A model generated the notes under the pieces. That model searched no databases. It saw only the letters and a list, made by a program, of their open reading frames with translations, and had not been told where the DNA came from. The position numbers and the translations under genes are program-made. Positions 1 to 53,298 of a DNA stretch of 64,000 nt are shown piece by piece (position 1 is the first letter of the stretch; each line of letters opens with the position of its first letter). The stretch is from Plotosus lineatus (taxonomy: Eukaryota > Chordata > Actinopteri > Siluriformes > Plotosidae), in NCBI GenBank assembly GCA_024760905.1, contig CM045733.1, positions 30,361,001-30,425,000 on the forward strand. The letters are read 5' to 3'.

Positions 1-2213
1 CTCCTTTCCAGGGCATACCTCCACCTCTCTAGATTTTCCTGCACTTGTTCTCTGCTCTCACTACAGATCACGATGTCATCTGCAAACATCATAGTCCATG
101 GAGATTCTTGTCTCACCTCGTCTGTCAGCCTGTCCATCACCATAGCAAACAAGAAGGGGCTCAGAGCTGACCCTTGATGCAGTCCCACCTCCACCTTGAA
201 TTCGTCGGTCAGACCGACAGCACACCTCACCACTGTCTTACATCTCTCATACATGTCCTGCACCACTCTAACATACTTCTCTGCCACTCCAGACTTCCTC
301 ATGCAATACCACAGTTCTTCTCTTGGAACCCTGTCATATGCTTTTTCCAGATCCACAAAGGCACAATGTAGCTCCCTCTGACCTTCTCTGTACTTCTCTA
401 TTAACATCCTCAAGGCAAACATTGCATCTGTGGTGCTCTTTCTTGGCATGAAACCAAACTGTTGTTCACAAATGCTGACCTCTGCCCTTAGTCTAGCTTC
501 CACTATTCTTTCCCATAACTTCATCGTATGGCTCATCAACTTTATCCCTCTGTAGTTGCTGCAACTCTGCACGTCTCCCTTGTTCTTAAAAATGGGCACC
601 AGCACACTTCTCCTCCGGCATCTGCTCACTCTCTAGTACCGTGTTGAATGTTCTTGTCAGAAAATCTACTGCTACCTCTCCTAGACACTTCCATACCTCC
701 ACAGGTATATCATCAGGACCAACTGCCTTTCCATTCTTCATCCTCTTCAATGCCCTTCTCACTTCACCCTTACTGATCTTTGCTACATCCTGCTCCTCAA
801 TGGTTACCTCTTCTACTCTTTTTTCCTCTCTTATTTTCCTCATTCATCAGCTCTTCAAAGTACTCTTTCCATCTTCCCAGCACACTTCTGTCATTAGTCA
901 ATAGAGTTCCCTCTCTGTCCTTTATCAATCTAACTTGCTGCACGTCCTTCCCATCTCTATTTCTCTGCTGTGCCAACCTGTATAGATCATTTTCTCCCTC
1001 TTTACTATCCAACCTATCATACAAGTCATCATATGCCCTCTGTTTGGCCTTAGCCACTGCTACTTTCGCCTTACGCTGTGTCTCCCTGTACTCCTGTTTA
1101 CTCTCTTCGGTCCTCTCAATGTCCCACTTCTTCTTAGCTAACCTCTTCCTTTGTACACACTCCTGCACTTCCTCATTCCACCACCAAGTCTCCTTATCTA
1201 CTTTCCTTCCAGAGGACACACCAAGTACTCTCCTACCTGTGTCCCTGATCACATTTGCTGTGGTTGTCCAGTCATTTGGAAGCACTTCCTGGCCACCCAA
1301 AGCCTGTTTCAACTCCTCCTTGAAGACAACACAACACTCTTCCTTTTTCAGCTTCCACCACCTTGTCTTCTGCTCTGCCTTTGCCTTTTCACCTTTCTCA
1401 CCATCAGAGTCATCCTGCACACCACCATCCTATGCTGTTTGGCAACACTCTCACCCACGATGACTTTGCAGTCACTGACTTCCTTCAAATTACATCGCCT
1501 ACACAAGATGTAGTCTACCTGTGTGCTCCTACCTCCGCTTTTATAAGTCACCCTATGCTCCTGTTTCTTCTCGAAGAAAGTATTCACCACAGCCATTTCC
1601 ATCCTTTTTGCAAAATCTATCAACATCTGTCCTTCTGCGTTCCTGTCCTGGATACCAAACCTGCCCATCACTTCCTCGTCCCCTCTGTTTCCTGCACCAA
1701 CATGTCCATTGAAGTCTGCACCAATGACCACTCTTTCACCTCTGGTGGTACTCTGCATCACTTCATCTAAATCACTCCAGAATCTCTCCTTCTCTTGTAG
1801 CTCACATCCTGCCTGTGGGGCATAAGCACTAACAACATTGAGCATTACACCTTCAATTTCTAACTTGAGACTCATCACTCTGTCTGACACTCTTTTCACT
1901 TTTAGAACATTCCTGACAAACTCCTCCTTCAAGATGACGCCGACTCCATTTCTCTTCCCATCCACACCGTGATAAAATAGCTTAAACCCTGCTCCTAAGC
2001 TTTTAGCTTTGCTACCTTTCCACCTGGTCTCCTGAACACACAGTATGTCCACCTTCCTCCTCTGCATCATGTCAACCAGCTCTCTACCTTTTCTGTGCAT
2101 AGTTCCAACATTCAAAGTCCCCACTCTCAGTCCTAGACTCATGCCTTTCCTCTTCTCTCTCTGCCTACGGACACGCCTCCCACCTCTCCTTCTGCCAATC
2201 ATTAATAGGCAAC
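1..2213 (-). mobile_element. LINE (APE-type, RTE-like), endonuclease and reverse transcriptase, broken
   Basis: Minus-strand non-LTR retrotransposon running off the left edge. At 2202-1390 lies an APE endonuclease with TLNVGTM, VCVQETRWKG, GADFNGHVG and TQVDYIL. A linker follows (KKEECCVVFKEELKQALGG; ETWWWNEEV), then reverse transcriptase with [41 protein letters not shown] and an intact FADD at about 75-90. Frames break near 1390 and 840, and about 7-8 bases are missing near 610 after the MPEE codons, so it is not functional. Superfamily naming is tentative. Confidence 0.85.
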
Positions 2214-2479
2214 CATATTATGGACTTTCATAAGAAACAAATATCCTTACATAGCCATCTCTTAAAATCTTGTCGAATTTGGTCACATCTACAGAACACG
2301 TCATATATAGGACCTGGTTGCTACATTATCCATGCAGCAGGTGGTGTAGGTGCCTTACACTCCTTTTTCTTCTCTGATAAGGACCATGTTCAAATTAGGT
2401 ATCGGTGATTTTGTTGTTAATTCAGAGGATTTTTCATTGATATAAGAACGCAGGCTGATTTCTAATACATGCTCTAGAG

Positions 2480-2940
2480 CAGGGGTCCGCGGACTGGTAC
2501 CGGCCTTCGGCTCAATTGCAGAAGAAACAATTCCGCAGAAGAAACAATTCATTATTTCCGTTTTATTTATTATCTGAGTCTGAACGATGTTTATTTTTGA
2601 AAAATCTTTTATTTTGAAAAATGACCGGATTCTCTCGATTACATGTCGGTCATTTGAGCGCTAAAATGTAACCCACAAGGGGACGGCACATGAACAGAGG
2701 TGAGTTGGACATGCTTCAAACAATAGTGAGTATTTTGGGTGAGACTGAGCCTAAGCCTTTATTCTCCCAGCTGGTGCACCATCATCTTTGTTTTTTTTTT
2801 AGAAAAGTTCAAGCTCCACTTCCCAACCAACTTTATTTCAGCTGTTGAAAAATAACATTCATGGAGTGCTTATTATAATAATAATAATAATTATTATTAT
2901 TATTATTAACACTATTATTGTTGTTGTTATTATTATTGTT

Positions 2941-2977
<37 letters not shown>

Positions 2978-3092
2978 TAAATAAATTATATTTACAATAT
3001 AAACAATCTATGGAAACTCCACCCATCCACCCCCGCAGTAAAATTGTCCAGCATTGACTGGTCCGTAGTGATAAAAAGGTTGGGGACCCCTG
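2480..3092. mobile_element. non-autonomous hAT element with 8-bp target duplication
   Basis: Ends CAGGGGTCC (left) and GGGGACCCCTG (right) are inverted repeats typical of hAT elements. The 8 bp CTCTAGAG flanks it exactly on both sides (2472-2479, 3093-3100). The interior has an (ATT/ATA)n run and no transposase. It sits about 270 bases upstream of the first laminin exon in the window. Confidence 0.85.
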
Positions 3093-3363
3093 CTCTAGAG
3101 TGTGACAGCAGGCTCGTGATGCAAGCCAAGAAACTATGAAAACTATCTTCTGGTTGTATTCAATGTAGGGAAATGTTGCAAACACAGGAAGCACATATAG
3201 GTCAGTTTGCCAAAAACAGATCTGTGACAGAACATCACAGTTGTATATCAAGGACCACAATGTAAGCACACTCACTGTTATTGTTATTATACTGCTGATA
3301 TAATCTACTGTATGTATAAAAGAGGTTTAATAATTCAAAATGTGTTTAATTGTGTGTTTGCAG

Positions 3364-44798
<41,435 letters not shown>

Positions 44799-45227
44799 AA
44801 TCAGTCTCCAGAAGGGAAGCATTTATAAACATCACATTACAGATATTCTCCAACACTGAATTATGTAAATCCTCCAACAGAATGTTTGGACCGAATCATC
44901 ACGCTAAAGTTAGTAACTGTGACTCTGCGATTTTCTGCATCAAGCAAAAGATTCTGGGGAAACATTTATTGTGTCCTCATCACACACAAAATACAATCTT
45001 TATCTTCTGCCAAATCAGTATTTCTTAATTCCTGAACTGAATTAGACGGAATATATTAATATTTATGATATGAAGTCATTTCATTTGCAAACAATAGTCA
45101 TTTGATGTGCATTTCGCTAAATGCAATTTCTTATTTTTATCTCCGATCTATCTTCCACAGTTGTTTATATAGCATTTTGGCCATCATCTTTTTATTCAAC
45201 AATGCAAATATGAAGGAAGAGATTCAG

Positions 45228-45233
45228 AATAAA
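45228..45233 (+). promoter_or_regulatory. candidate poly(A) signal of the laminin gene
   Basis: AATAAA 430 bases after the laminin stop, the first such hexamer I see. It lies just before a SINE tail fragment. No transcript evidence is available. Confidence 0.4.
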
Positions 45234-45242
45234 GATAAAGGA

Positions 45243-45340
45243 GTATCTGGAGAGCTGTTCAGGGTGGACCCCACCTTCACTCAGTGTTGATGGAGATAGG
45301 CTCCATCCTCTCCACTAGGATTAAGCAGTTCAGCCCTTGG
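45243..45340 (+). repeat. SINE 3' tail fragment
   Basis: GAGAGCTGTTCAGGGTGGAC and CTAGGATTAAGCAGTTCAGC. Lies within the probable laminin 3' region. Confidence 0.6.
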
Positions 45341-46532
45341 CTGATGAAGCCTATAAACATTTGAGAATTTGAGTGATTAGTGCATTAATGAGATGTGGTT
45401 CAAGAACATAATGGTTTTGTGTGTGATTTGTTTAATAATAGTATTGATATTTTGAATATTAGTAATCGCTGTTACATTTATGCACCTAAAGTGCACAGCA
45501 AATTTTTGCATGAGCTTTTGCCTGCTGTTCACTCATCCAAGTATTTCACAAAATGTTATTTTTCAGCAGGAAAATGTAATATGCCATGTAGACCATCTCC
45601 AAGAGCAGGATGACTTATTTATTTATTTTTTTAAGCATAAATGTATTCCGACATAGAAAACACACAAGCTACTAACCCTTGACCATTTGATACATTAACA
45701 ATATTTATAGCCCATAGTACATTAAAAGAGTGTTCACATTTATATGCACACACGTCATCTCCATGATATTTTAGAAGCTAAATGTTTTTTTGTTTTGTTT
45801 TTTTTTGGGGGGGGTCACAAATGTCTCAAGAAGTACAAATATGACATGTGGCACTCAGCAGTAGACTATAAACAGTAATAGACATTGTAGAAGGTTTACG
45901 CTACAGAACTTCTAATCCATTGTGTCACACACACACACACACACACACACACAAATTATCTAATGCTCTCCGAGTGTGTGTAACTGATTTATTTAATAAC
46001 TGCAAAAATGTTCAGGAGATAATCAAGGAGAATAAGTTTAAAGATGGATTCATCAATATATTATTCCCTATTATTGTCCTTGCTATTCAATTTGAACCTT
46101 GGAATTATGCAATCTTTTTTTCCCCCTTGGTTAAAACAGAATAAATTTTTTTTGTATGTCACTGGATACATGCAAGTAGTATTTCTTTAAAAAAAATAGT
46201 TGAGTTCTAAAATATCCAGATTATACCTAATTGCAGCCAATACGCAGATTTATGGTTAGCATTGCTAGTATGGTTATGTAGCTTCCTGAAACTCATCACC
46301 ACTATTAAAGAGCCTCCTTTAAAAAAAACTATTCTTATTAATACTCCACTCTTTGTAGTTTGTTTCCACTGTAGATTTGGGTCAGGCGAAAACTGCTCAC
46401 TGTATAGTATCAGAGTAATCAGAATACTTTATTGATTCCAGAGGAAATTGTGTGCACACAGTTGATCCATTCAAGTAACAGTGAGAGAACTGTTTATAAT
46501 AATAATAATATTAATAATAATAATAATAATAG

Positions 46533-46858
46533 GGCAGTGGTGGCCTAGTGGTGTAAATGCTGGATCATTGATCCTAAGGTTGGGGGTTCAAGCCTCACTC
46601 ACCACAGGGTGTCACTGTCCCCCACAATGCAGCTAACTGGGTTATCAAAGGCTGGCCATGTCTCTCACTATGGTGTGATGCATGTAAAAGAACCATTGCT
46701 AACTTTCAACAAGAGTAGCTGCAAAGCCATCAGCGTGTTTCCACCCTGCGCTGGCCTGGTGAGCTGTCCAGGGTGTATTCTGCCCTCGGCCGGAGTCAGT
46801 GCGGGATGGGCACCAGCCTCCCTGCGAGCCTAACTCGGGTTAAGCATTTACAGTAAGT
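46533..46858 (+). repeat. SINE family A, near full length
   Basis: GGCAGTGGTGGCCTAGTGGT, GGGGGTTCAAGCCTCACT, CAGCTAACTGGGTTATCAAA, ending CTAACTCGGGTTAAGCATTT. Preceded by (ATA)n. Confidence 0.75.
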
Positions 46859-46904
46859 GAACTTATAATAATAATAATAATAATAATAATATGATTATAA
46901 TTAT

Positions 46905-47165
46905 ATGGCGGTGTAGTGGGTAGAATGTCTGCCTCGCAGCAAGAAGGCCTGGGTTCGATTCCCAACTCGGGCGGTTCTGTATGGTGTTTGTGTGTTCTCA
47001 CAGAGCTTGCGTGGGTTTCCTCCAGGTACTCCAGTTTCCTCCCACAGTCCAAAAACATGCACAGTAGGTTAATTGGCTGTTCCAAATCACTCCTAGGTGT
47101 GAGCGTATGAGTTGGTTGTGTGAGTGTTGGCTCTGCAATGGCCTGGTGAGCTGTCCCAGGTTTAC
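46905..47165 (+). repeat. SINE family B
   Basis: GGCGGTGTAGTGGGTAGAAT, CTGGGTTCGATTCCCAACTC, GCGTGGGTTTCCTCCAGGTA. Well preserved; tail missing. Confidence 0.74.
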
Positions 47166-47269
47166 AGGTTTTTTTTTAAAGCACCATCTATGTTTTTCAT
47201 GAATATTCTCAATGAGCACTAGATGGCAGCAGAGTACTCAGTTCCTCAACATCAAACTTTCAATCGTCA

Positions 47270-47562
47270 CTTACTTGCCAAACTACTTAATCCTACTAGG
47301 GTCAAGGGAAACCTGAAAACTTTCTCAGCTGGCATTGGGTGAAGGCAGGGTCTACCCTGAACAGCTCACACTGACACTTAGGCTCTATTTGGAACAGCAA
47401 ATTAGCCTGTTGTGCAGGTCCTTGAATAGTGGCAGGAAACAGGAGAACCTGGAGGAAATAGGAGGACATGCAAATGTCAACCAGCAACATCTAACCCTGG
47501 GTATCGAACCCAGGACCTTCTTACTCTGAGGCACATGTGCTAACCATCGGAGAAACGCCCGA
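47270..47562 (-). repeat. SINE family B, minus strand
   Basis: GGGTATCGAACCCAGGACCT (B box reversed) and AGCTGGCATTGGGTGAAGGC. Head-to-tail neighbour of 46905-47165, separated by about 100 bases. Confidence 0.65.
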
Positions 47563-48136
47563 GTGATTTCTATAATGTTTAAGAGAGTTGTGATCTGGAG
47601 ATTCAGCTAAAATATTTAAGCTACTGGAAACAAACACTTTCCTGCACAGAATATCAAAGTAATTACCAGAGAGAGAGGAGCAAACGCTTATTTAAAAAGT
47701 TTGAGGTTTTAATGCATGTTCACTGAAAAAAGTAGAAAACACTGAAAGGTAATTAGGTTTTATGGCTTCTTAGCAAAAGGATGAGTGTCTGCTCTTTTAC
47801 CTAAATGGTTACAGTTCAGGTCTCTTGGTCCATGAATATGCACTACTGGTGTTATTTTGGGAGTACTACCTGGACAGCTGCCTCAAAGCTCCGAGCCAAC
47901 CGGGGTCAAAGGGTACCGATAACCTCAGTTCCCTTCCTTCAGGCCAAGGCCCAGTCGGGATGTGTGCAATGGTCTTTATCTGATCCTTAAAGTGGGTCCA
48001 TGGTCAAAGCTAAAAAAAAAAAAAATGGACACCTTTTGTCTACATCAACTACATCCAAGAGGTGGACAATCGTACCCCCCCACACCCACCCAATAAGTCT
48101 GCTCCAGTTGAATCAGCTGATCCGAAATTACAATTA
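47563..48136. other. intergenic, nothing recognised
   Basis: GC content rises around 47880-47990; no repeat or gene recognised. Confidence 0.5.
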
Positions 48137-48962
48137 CCATATTTGATGTGATAAGCACCCAGGGCGCTTAAAAAATTGGAGTAGGTGGGCGATTATTAAA
48201 ATGTTACCAGTGGAGTGGAAGGGAAAGTGCTTATTACCATTGAGGTGGAAAACATGAATAATAACAGAACAATAAAACAGTTTTACTGCTGTTTGTGTTA
48301 TTAATTTTATAGTATCAACCAAATTACTGAAAGCTGAAAATAAACAGAAAACAGCATAAATTAAAAAAAAAGACACTTTAATTTTCCCTCCCTTTAAACA
48401 TTTCCTTTAAAAATCAAGCCAATCAACACTGTGACTTTAGCACATGGCACGTTGAACCAGTCAACACCAACATAAACAAAAGCACATGGCCAGGAACTTC
48501 TTTAAATTTATGAAGTCAGTGAGCAGGAGAATCTTGTGAAAAATTCTCGTTATCACTTTCTAATAGGTCCATATCTGGCTCATCGCTCCATTCATTCAGA
48601 GTATCCCATAGTTTTGCTGTAGCAGTTTCTAATGGTTCATCTTGTTGGACATTTACCAAGAGAACACAACAAAATATTTTCCTGTTTTTTAAAGCACAGT
48701 GAAACAATCAAATGTGTTGTTGCTGATGAACATTATAGACATTCCCCAGTGGCAGGGGGTCTCGAAATACCGTAACTCACTTTTACAGGCAGTGAACGCC
48801 TCATTTTATGGTTACAGAGACTGAACGAATAAAATTTGTAAATGTGATGTATGATTCTGCTCCCGGTACACATGGGCGGTTATTAGACACAAGATTAAAA
48901 AAAAAAATTTTTAAATACTGGGGCGGGTTTATTGGAGCAGGACGCTTATTATGTACCATGGT
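48137..48962 (-). mobile_element. DNA-element remnant, copy b, with both ends
   Basis: Left end ACCATATTTGATGTGATAAG and right end GCGTCC...GACGCTTATTATGTACCATG-type inverted match. Minus-strand frame 48707-48516 encodes QQDEPLETATAKLWDTLNEW and SDEPDMDLLESD, likely the end of a transposase. Superfamily not certain (pogo-like suspected from composition only). Confidence 0.62.
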
Positions 48963-49393
48963 AAGTTGGCCTAAATTTATCCTTGAAAGAATACAATGTC
49001 TTACAATAAATCTCTTTTGTCTTATAAATCTGAAAGAAGTTATCTTAACATTTTAGGTGGTGACCATAACACTTTTTTTTTAATTTTTTTATTTTTCATA
49101 ATAGATGGCGAACACACAATCACCACAAGAGATTGTAACCATTGTACTCAAACTCATCAAAACAGTATCTGGATAACAGAGGTATAAAAATAGTCCTTCA
49201 TATAAACCTTCAATTTAAAAAAATCCTACATTTCTTTCTGTCCACTGCTAAAATCCTTATTTCATAAAACAACAAATCACACACGAGGAAAACAAAAGCA
49301 AAACATGACAACATGGATTTTACTTCTTGTATGCAGATGAAGTTTAGCATTACTTACACTGCATTTCGCGTAGCTGGTGCGTGTGGGCTTTGG

Positions 49394-49399
49394 TTTATT
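49394..49399 (-). promoter_or_regulatory. candidate poly(A) signal of tmcc3
   Basis: AATAAA on the minus strand about 660 bases after the tmcc3 stop. A variant ATTAAA lies at 49559-49554. Neither can be confirmed without transcripts. Confidence 0.25.
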
Positions 49400-50016
49400 C
49401 TTGCACTTGATGAAAAGAGACCAGAAAGACAAACATTGCTGGCACTGGAGGTGCAGGTGAAAGTATTTACTCCAACTCGATGTAGTAATCAGAGTGTGTG
49501 AGAAGACGGTCATTTGAATCCAGAGTTTAAAAGATTCAACAAAGCAGAAGTGATTTAATTAAATAATGATTCTGCTCATCATCTGAACCGTAACCATTTC
49601 AAACCTCATAGACTCATAACTTCCCAGGAAACTGAGTGTTAAATAATATATTACACTTCCCTAATATTAGCGCTACCCAACCCACAATGGAAAATTAGGA
49701 CATTTCAAAAAAAAAAAAATGAAACATTGGAAAGTAAATAATTATTTATCAACTGTATTGCATATTGTGGCCACTAGGTGAATATCATCAGAATTAGTCT
49801 GCAACCTCAGGGGGCCCCTTGAACAATGCATTTTCACAAATTTGTATGGGAGAGTACAGGTCACATGATCTACAGCAAACAATACAATACAGTTTCTGAG
49901 AGGGAAACAACTCCTACAGAAACCTGTAGCAGAAACACACAGGACATAAATATTTGAGGTTAAAATCCTAACAGTTCCTCTGGACGCAGCTTCCAAGTGA
50001 CCCAAATCACAGTCTA

Positions 50017-50020
<4 letters not shown>

Positions 50021-50059
<39 letters not shown>
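50021..50059 (+). repeat. (CA)n microsatellite after tmcc3 stop
   Basis: About 19 units, two bases beyond the tmcc3 stop codon, so in its 3' UTR as (GT)n. Confidence 0.93.
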
Positions 50060-50061
<2 letters not shown>

Positions 50062-50364
50062 TCATCTGGTCAGAAGAGTTTGCTCCATCACACACTGAAC
50101 ATGCTCCCAGTAGCTCCAGCCGAGTACAAGCATAAACACGCACACCAAGGTGGCAAGCACGTGCACACGGCTGCGCATTAGCGGCGCCGTGAACTTGGCT
50201 GCTGTGGACACACACACTAGGATCACCGTCGCAATAGCTAACATGATGTTGATACACTTTCCCAGTAGCACTTTGGCATCTGTGCTCTCCAGCTGGACCA
50301 ACTGTTGCTGCTGCTGCTGCAACTCCATTTTACTGAGGCGCGTCTGACATGCCTCCAAAGCTTC
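50062..50364 (-). CDS. tmcc3: tmcc3 terminal exon with two membrane segments
   Basis: Encodes [20 protein letters not shown] then [20 protein letters not shown] and a second hydrophobic stretch, ending MEQTLLTR and TGA. The Gln run is coded by a short CAG repeat at about 50300-50323. A (CA)n microsatellite of about 40 bases begins directly after the stop, in the 3' UTR. Confidence 0.94.
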   Translation of the reverse strand, partial: EALEACQTRLSKMELQQQQQQLVQLESTDAKVLLGKCINIMLAIATVILVCVSTAAKFTAPLMRSRVHVLATLVCVFMLVLGWSYWEHVQCVMEQTLLTR

Positions 50365-53298
50365 CTGCAGAGACAAGAGAAGGAGACATGAGACCGGCAC
50401 AAAGAGATAAAGAGAATCAGAGACGCCATATAAAACCATGCGATGCTGATCACAACTGTGCGGACACAGAACACGATGCCTCAAATCATTTATTTACTAC
50501 TCTGGATTCTTCTTGAGTATAAAAGTATCAACATGGACATTTCAAAAACATTTAACCGACTAAAAAAAAAAAAACAAAAAAAAAAAACCTCTCACATCTC
50601 GAGGTTGCAGTGTGTTTACATATTTCCATTTCAATGAAGTAATGCATGTTTCAGAGAGACAAAAAGATACTCAGACAAAATATCAGACAAACATGAGAGG
50701 GGGGAAAACAAAACGAGTAATCAGTTGGTAAACAAACACCAAAGTGACATTAAGCGTCTCATAATTCCACAAACCTGCTGAGCTGCAGCTCTACATACAG
50801 TACACACGGGCACGTTTCCTGATCGAACAGAACCAGTGGCACTTCAGATCAGTTTTATCTGAACACCTTCAGATGATTTTAATTCATGGTTTGTAGTTTC
50901 AGGAAACTTTTGAGCTCTTACATTTCTATGGAACAGAAACACACTCCACTCGTGCATTTTAACTGTAGTATGAAACTTCTTTCTCAGTGAAAAGCACAAA
51001 ATTACATCAGCAAAAACATTTCTGAACTTCGGCGAAATAAAGATTATTATTCTGTAAGATACTGATTGGTGTTCAAGAAGGAATTCTTAATAAGCAAACT
51101 CTTAAATCTTTCATGAATCAGTTAAGTAATTTTAGGCAGGGCGGTGGTAGCCGGCAGTAAGGTGCTGGATTACTGATCCCAAGGTTGGGGCTTCAAGCCC
51201 GACTATCGGTGGGTTACCACTGCTGTCCCCCCCAGTGCCGTTAGCCGTCTCTCACTGTCCGTGGTGAGAGGACTGTAAAAGAACCATTACCGTCCTTCAA
51301 AAAGCATGTGGTGCCATCAGTGTGTTTCTACTCTGCAATGGCCTGGCATGCTGTCCAGGATGTACTCTGCCCTTGAGTCATCTGAGATAGGCACCAGCCT
51401 CCCTGCGACCCCAATTGGGATTAAGCGGTTCAGAAAATTAATGTTCCTAAAGTAAATATTTCCACGCTAACTTTTTATTTTAAAGCTGTGCATACTGACT
51501 CCAACCCTTTGAACATCCTGGACAATAACTTCCTGGAAGATAGAAGCTTATAAAAGCCAATTTATTCGAGAAATATCATTTTTCACCTCAGTGTTGAACT
51601 GTGTGTAAATAAGTCAAAAGCTGATGAGTCAGAAATACAGCAGCAGTATTGTATTTTTAAGGTGGGTCTACTGCAGCGTGGCTTGTGGCTGGTAGCAGCT
51701 GCCGATGAAAGCTACATAAAATTAACATCATATTTACACAACAGAAGGAAATTTTTGGGGTTTTTTTTTTTTGCTGCATGAACAATCACAGAACAGTTAC
51801 ACATTCTCCATTGCTGGCAGAACTAAACCAGGAACTCATTCAGGATCTTTGTTGTTTTCATACAGGAGAGTGCCGCCATTTAACCAGAATGAATAGTTAG
51901 ACAGACAACTGAGTTTGCACGTTTTTGGTATGTACCTGCATGTCGCGAGCTCGCTCGTAGGCTTGGTAGGCAACTTTCTCTTCAATGCTGGCTAACTCCT
52001 GCTTCAGGTTGGTAGTCTCGTTCTGATGCAGTTCGGTCAGGTCATTCAGTTGATCCTCCAGCCGCTCACACCTACCAGAGAAGAATGTGGTAATTGTCAG
52101 CAGTGCTACAGATTCCAACTGTGCTCAGATTTTCTGTACTTTTTCAGGATTTTTCAGATTTTCTGTACTTTTTCAGGTTTGTAATGAAGCTTCATTAGAA
52201 ATTTACACAAAAACAACCAAAAAAAAAAAACCCTAATATGCATCAAGTAAGGGAGCATTGAACCTAAGAAACTATTGATTACATTATATCTTAACCAGTC
52301 CCATAGTAACTAAAGTACACGCAGGCGTGGAATTCATTTATATATCCCTAATGGTGCATGTACCTGTAGCGTTCCTCCTGAAGCATCTGTGAAATGAAGC
52401 CATAATTACGTTTGGTCTGGCTCCTCAGATTTTCGATGTCCTCGGTGAGGTGACCTTGCGCCTCCCGGAGCTCTCTCATCTCCTCCAGAGCATCAGTCAG
52501 TCTGCTCTCGTTCTCCACATGTCCTCCCTCGGCTTGCCCGCTGCTCTCTGCTGATGCTGATGTGCCTGTTGAGCACTCGTCATCGCTCGGATACTTCGGC
52601 TTGCTGGTTAGTGTGGCACTGCCACTCAGTGCTCGCCCTGCCACCTCGGCTCTCAGTCCACCTCCTGTCTCCATTGTGCTCTTTAGGTGTGCAATGTTGT
52701 CTGCACTGCCGAATTTGTTGCGGATAAGACTGGCAAAGCCTCGGGACTTGTTAAAGAAGAATGGTGGCGATAGCGAGACACCTGGGCCCACTGCTTTGAC
52801 CTTGTCCAACTGTTGATTTCGACCATTTGTTCTCACCCCTGCTTCCTTGGTGCAGTCCTTCAGACTGTCCCTAGATGCGTCTTGAGCTTCTTTAACATCT
52901 TTCACAGGCACCTGTGCCTGTTTGCTGCCATTGGAAAAGGTGGCCAACTCGCACTCCTTGATCTTGCGATGGTACTGCTCGAGCTTGCGCTGTAGCTGCA
53001 CCATAGTCTGTGCAGACTTCTGGTTCTTCTTCTCAAACACATGTTTGATTCGACTGCTTTGCTGCTTGTCAGCAGTATCGATGAGCTTCAGATACTCTGC
53101 CACATTTGCATCCCTCAAGGCCTGCTCAATACGCAGCTGCTCCGTCACCTTCAACACCTTCTGCTGCAGACTGTCCAGATCCTGCCGAAGACGAGGTCCA
53201 TCTCGAATAGCTGAGTCACTCTCAACCTCCAGACACAAATCAGAACTGCCACGCTGCATTACTCCTAGGAGACTGACCCCTTCAGCTCCTCGCTCCGA
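50062..53298 (-). CDS. tmcc3: transmembrane and coiled-coil domain protein 3 (TMCC3), three exons, first exon(s) outside
   Basis: TMCC-family protein of the endoplasmic reticulum membrane. Exons 53298-52364, 52071-51936 and 50364-50062 join in frame to about 456 residues. The order is an N-terminal coiled coil ([20 protein letters not shown], then [20 protein letters not shown]), the block [20 protein letters not shown], a low-complexity Ser/Thr/Glu linker, a long C-terminal coil, then two hydrophobic segments near the end ([20 protein letters not shown] and [17 protein letters not shown]). [13 protein letters not shown] and [14 protein letters not shown] point to TMCC3 rather than TMCC1 or 2. 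Human TMCC3 is about 477 residues, so only the N-terminus is missing; the first exon here opens at an acceptor, not a start codon. The gene converges on the laminin gene. Confidence 0.92.
50365..51138. other. tmcc3 intron, 3' part
   Basis: A long A-run at about 50562-50587; nothing else recognised. The rest of this intron holds the SINE at 51139 and unremarkable sequence to 51935. Confidence 0.55.
51139..51436 (+). repeat. SINE family A, in a tmcc3 intron
   Basis: Head GGCGGTGGTAGCCGGCAGTA AGG, B box TTCAAGCCCGACT, tail CCCAATTGGGATTAAGCGGT TCAGAAAA. Confidence 0.72.
51936..52071 (-). CDS. tmcc3: tmcc3 exon, C-terminal coiled coil
   Basis: Phase 2 to phase 0. Encodes [20 protein letters not shown] then [20 protein letters not shown], nearly invariant in the TMCC family. 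Acceptor ctctggtag and donor gtacat are on the minus strand. Confidence 0.94.
52364..53298 (-). CDS. tmcc3: tmcc3 large internal exon
   Basis: 935 bases between acceptor tttgcag (minus strand) and donor gtacat. Encodes [20 protein letters not shown] through QMLQEERYR. The reading frame extends slightly into the acceptor but has no ATG there; an internal ATG at MQRGSSD could serve an alternative first exon. Contains the first coil and the conserved [17 protein letters not shown] block. Confidence 0.93.

Larger units (their letters stand above)
44799..46532. other. laminin 3' UTR and flank
   Basis: Candidate poly(A) signal at 45228, a SINE tail at 45243, (CA)n at 45928-45952, and the short fish repeat at 46410. 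The UTR end cannot be fixed. Confidence 0.5.
48963..50061. other. tmcc3 3' flank and UTR
   Basis: Candidate poly(A) signals at 49559 and 49399 (minus). Nothing else recognised apart from the (CA)n. Confidence 0.5.

Noticed and set aside
780..1770. Long plus-strand frames (for example 780-1463) over the left-edge LINE
   Set aside because: They are antisense shadows of the minus-strand endonuclease and linker frames.
2845..3275. Open frames rich in Ile/Asn on both strands
   Set aside because: They translate an (ATT/ATA)n microsatellite inside the hAT element.
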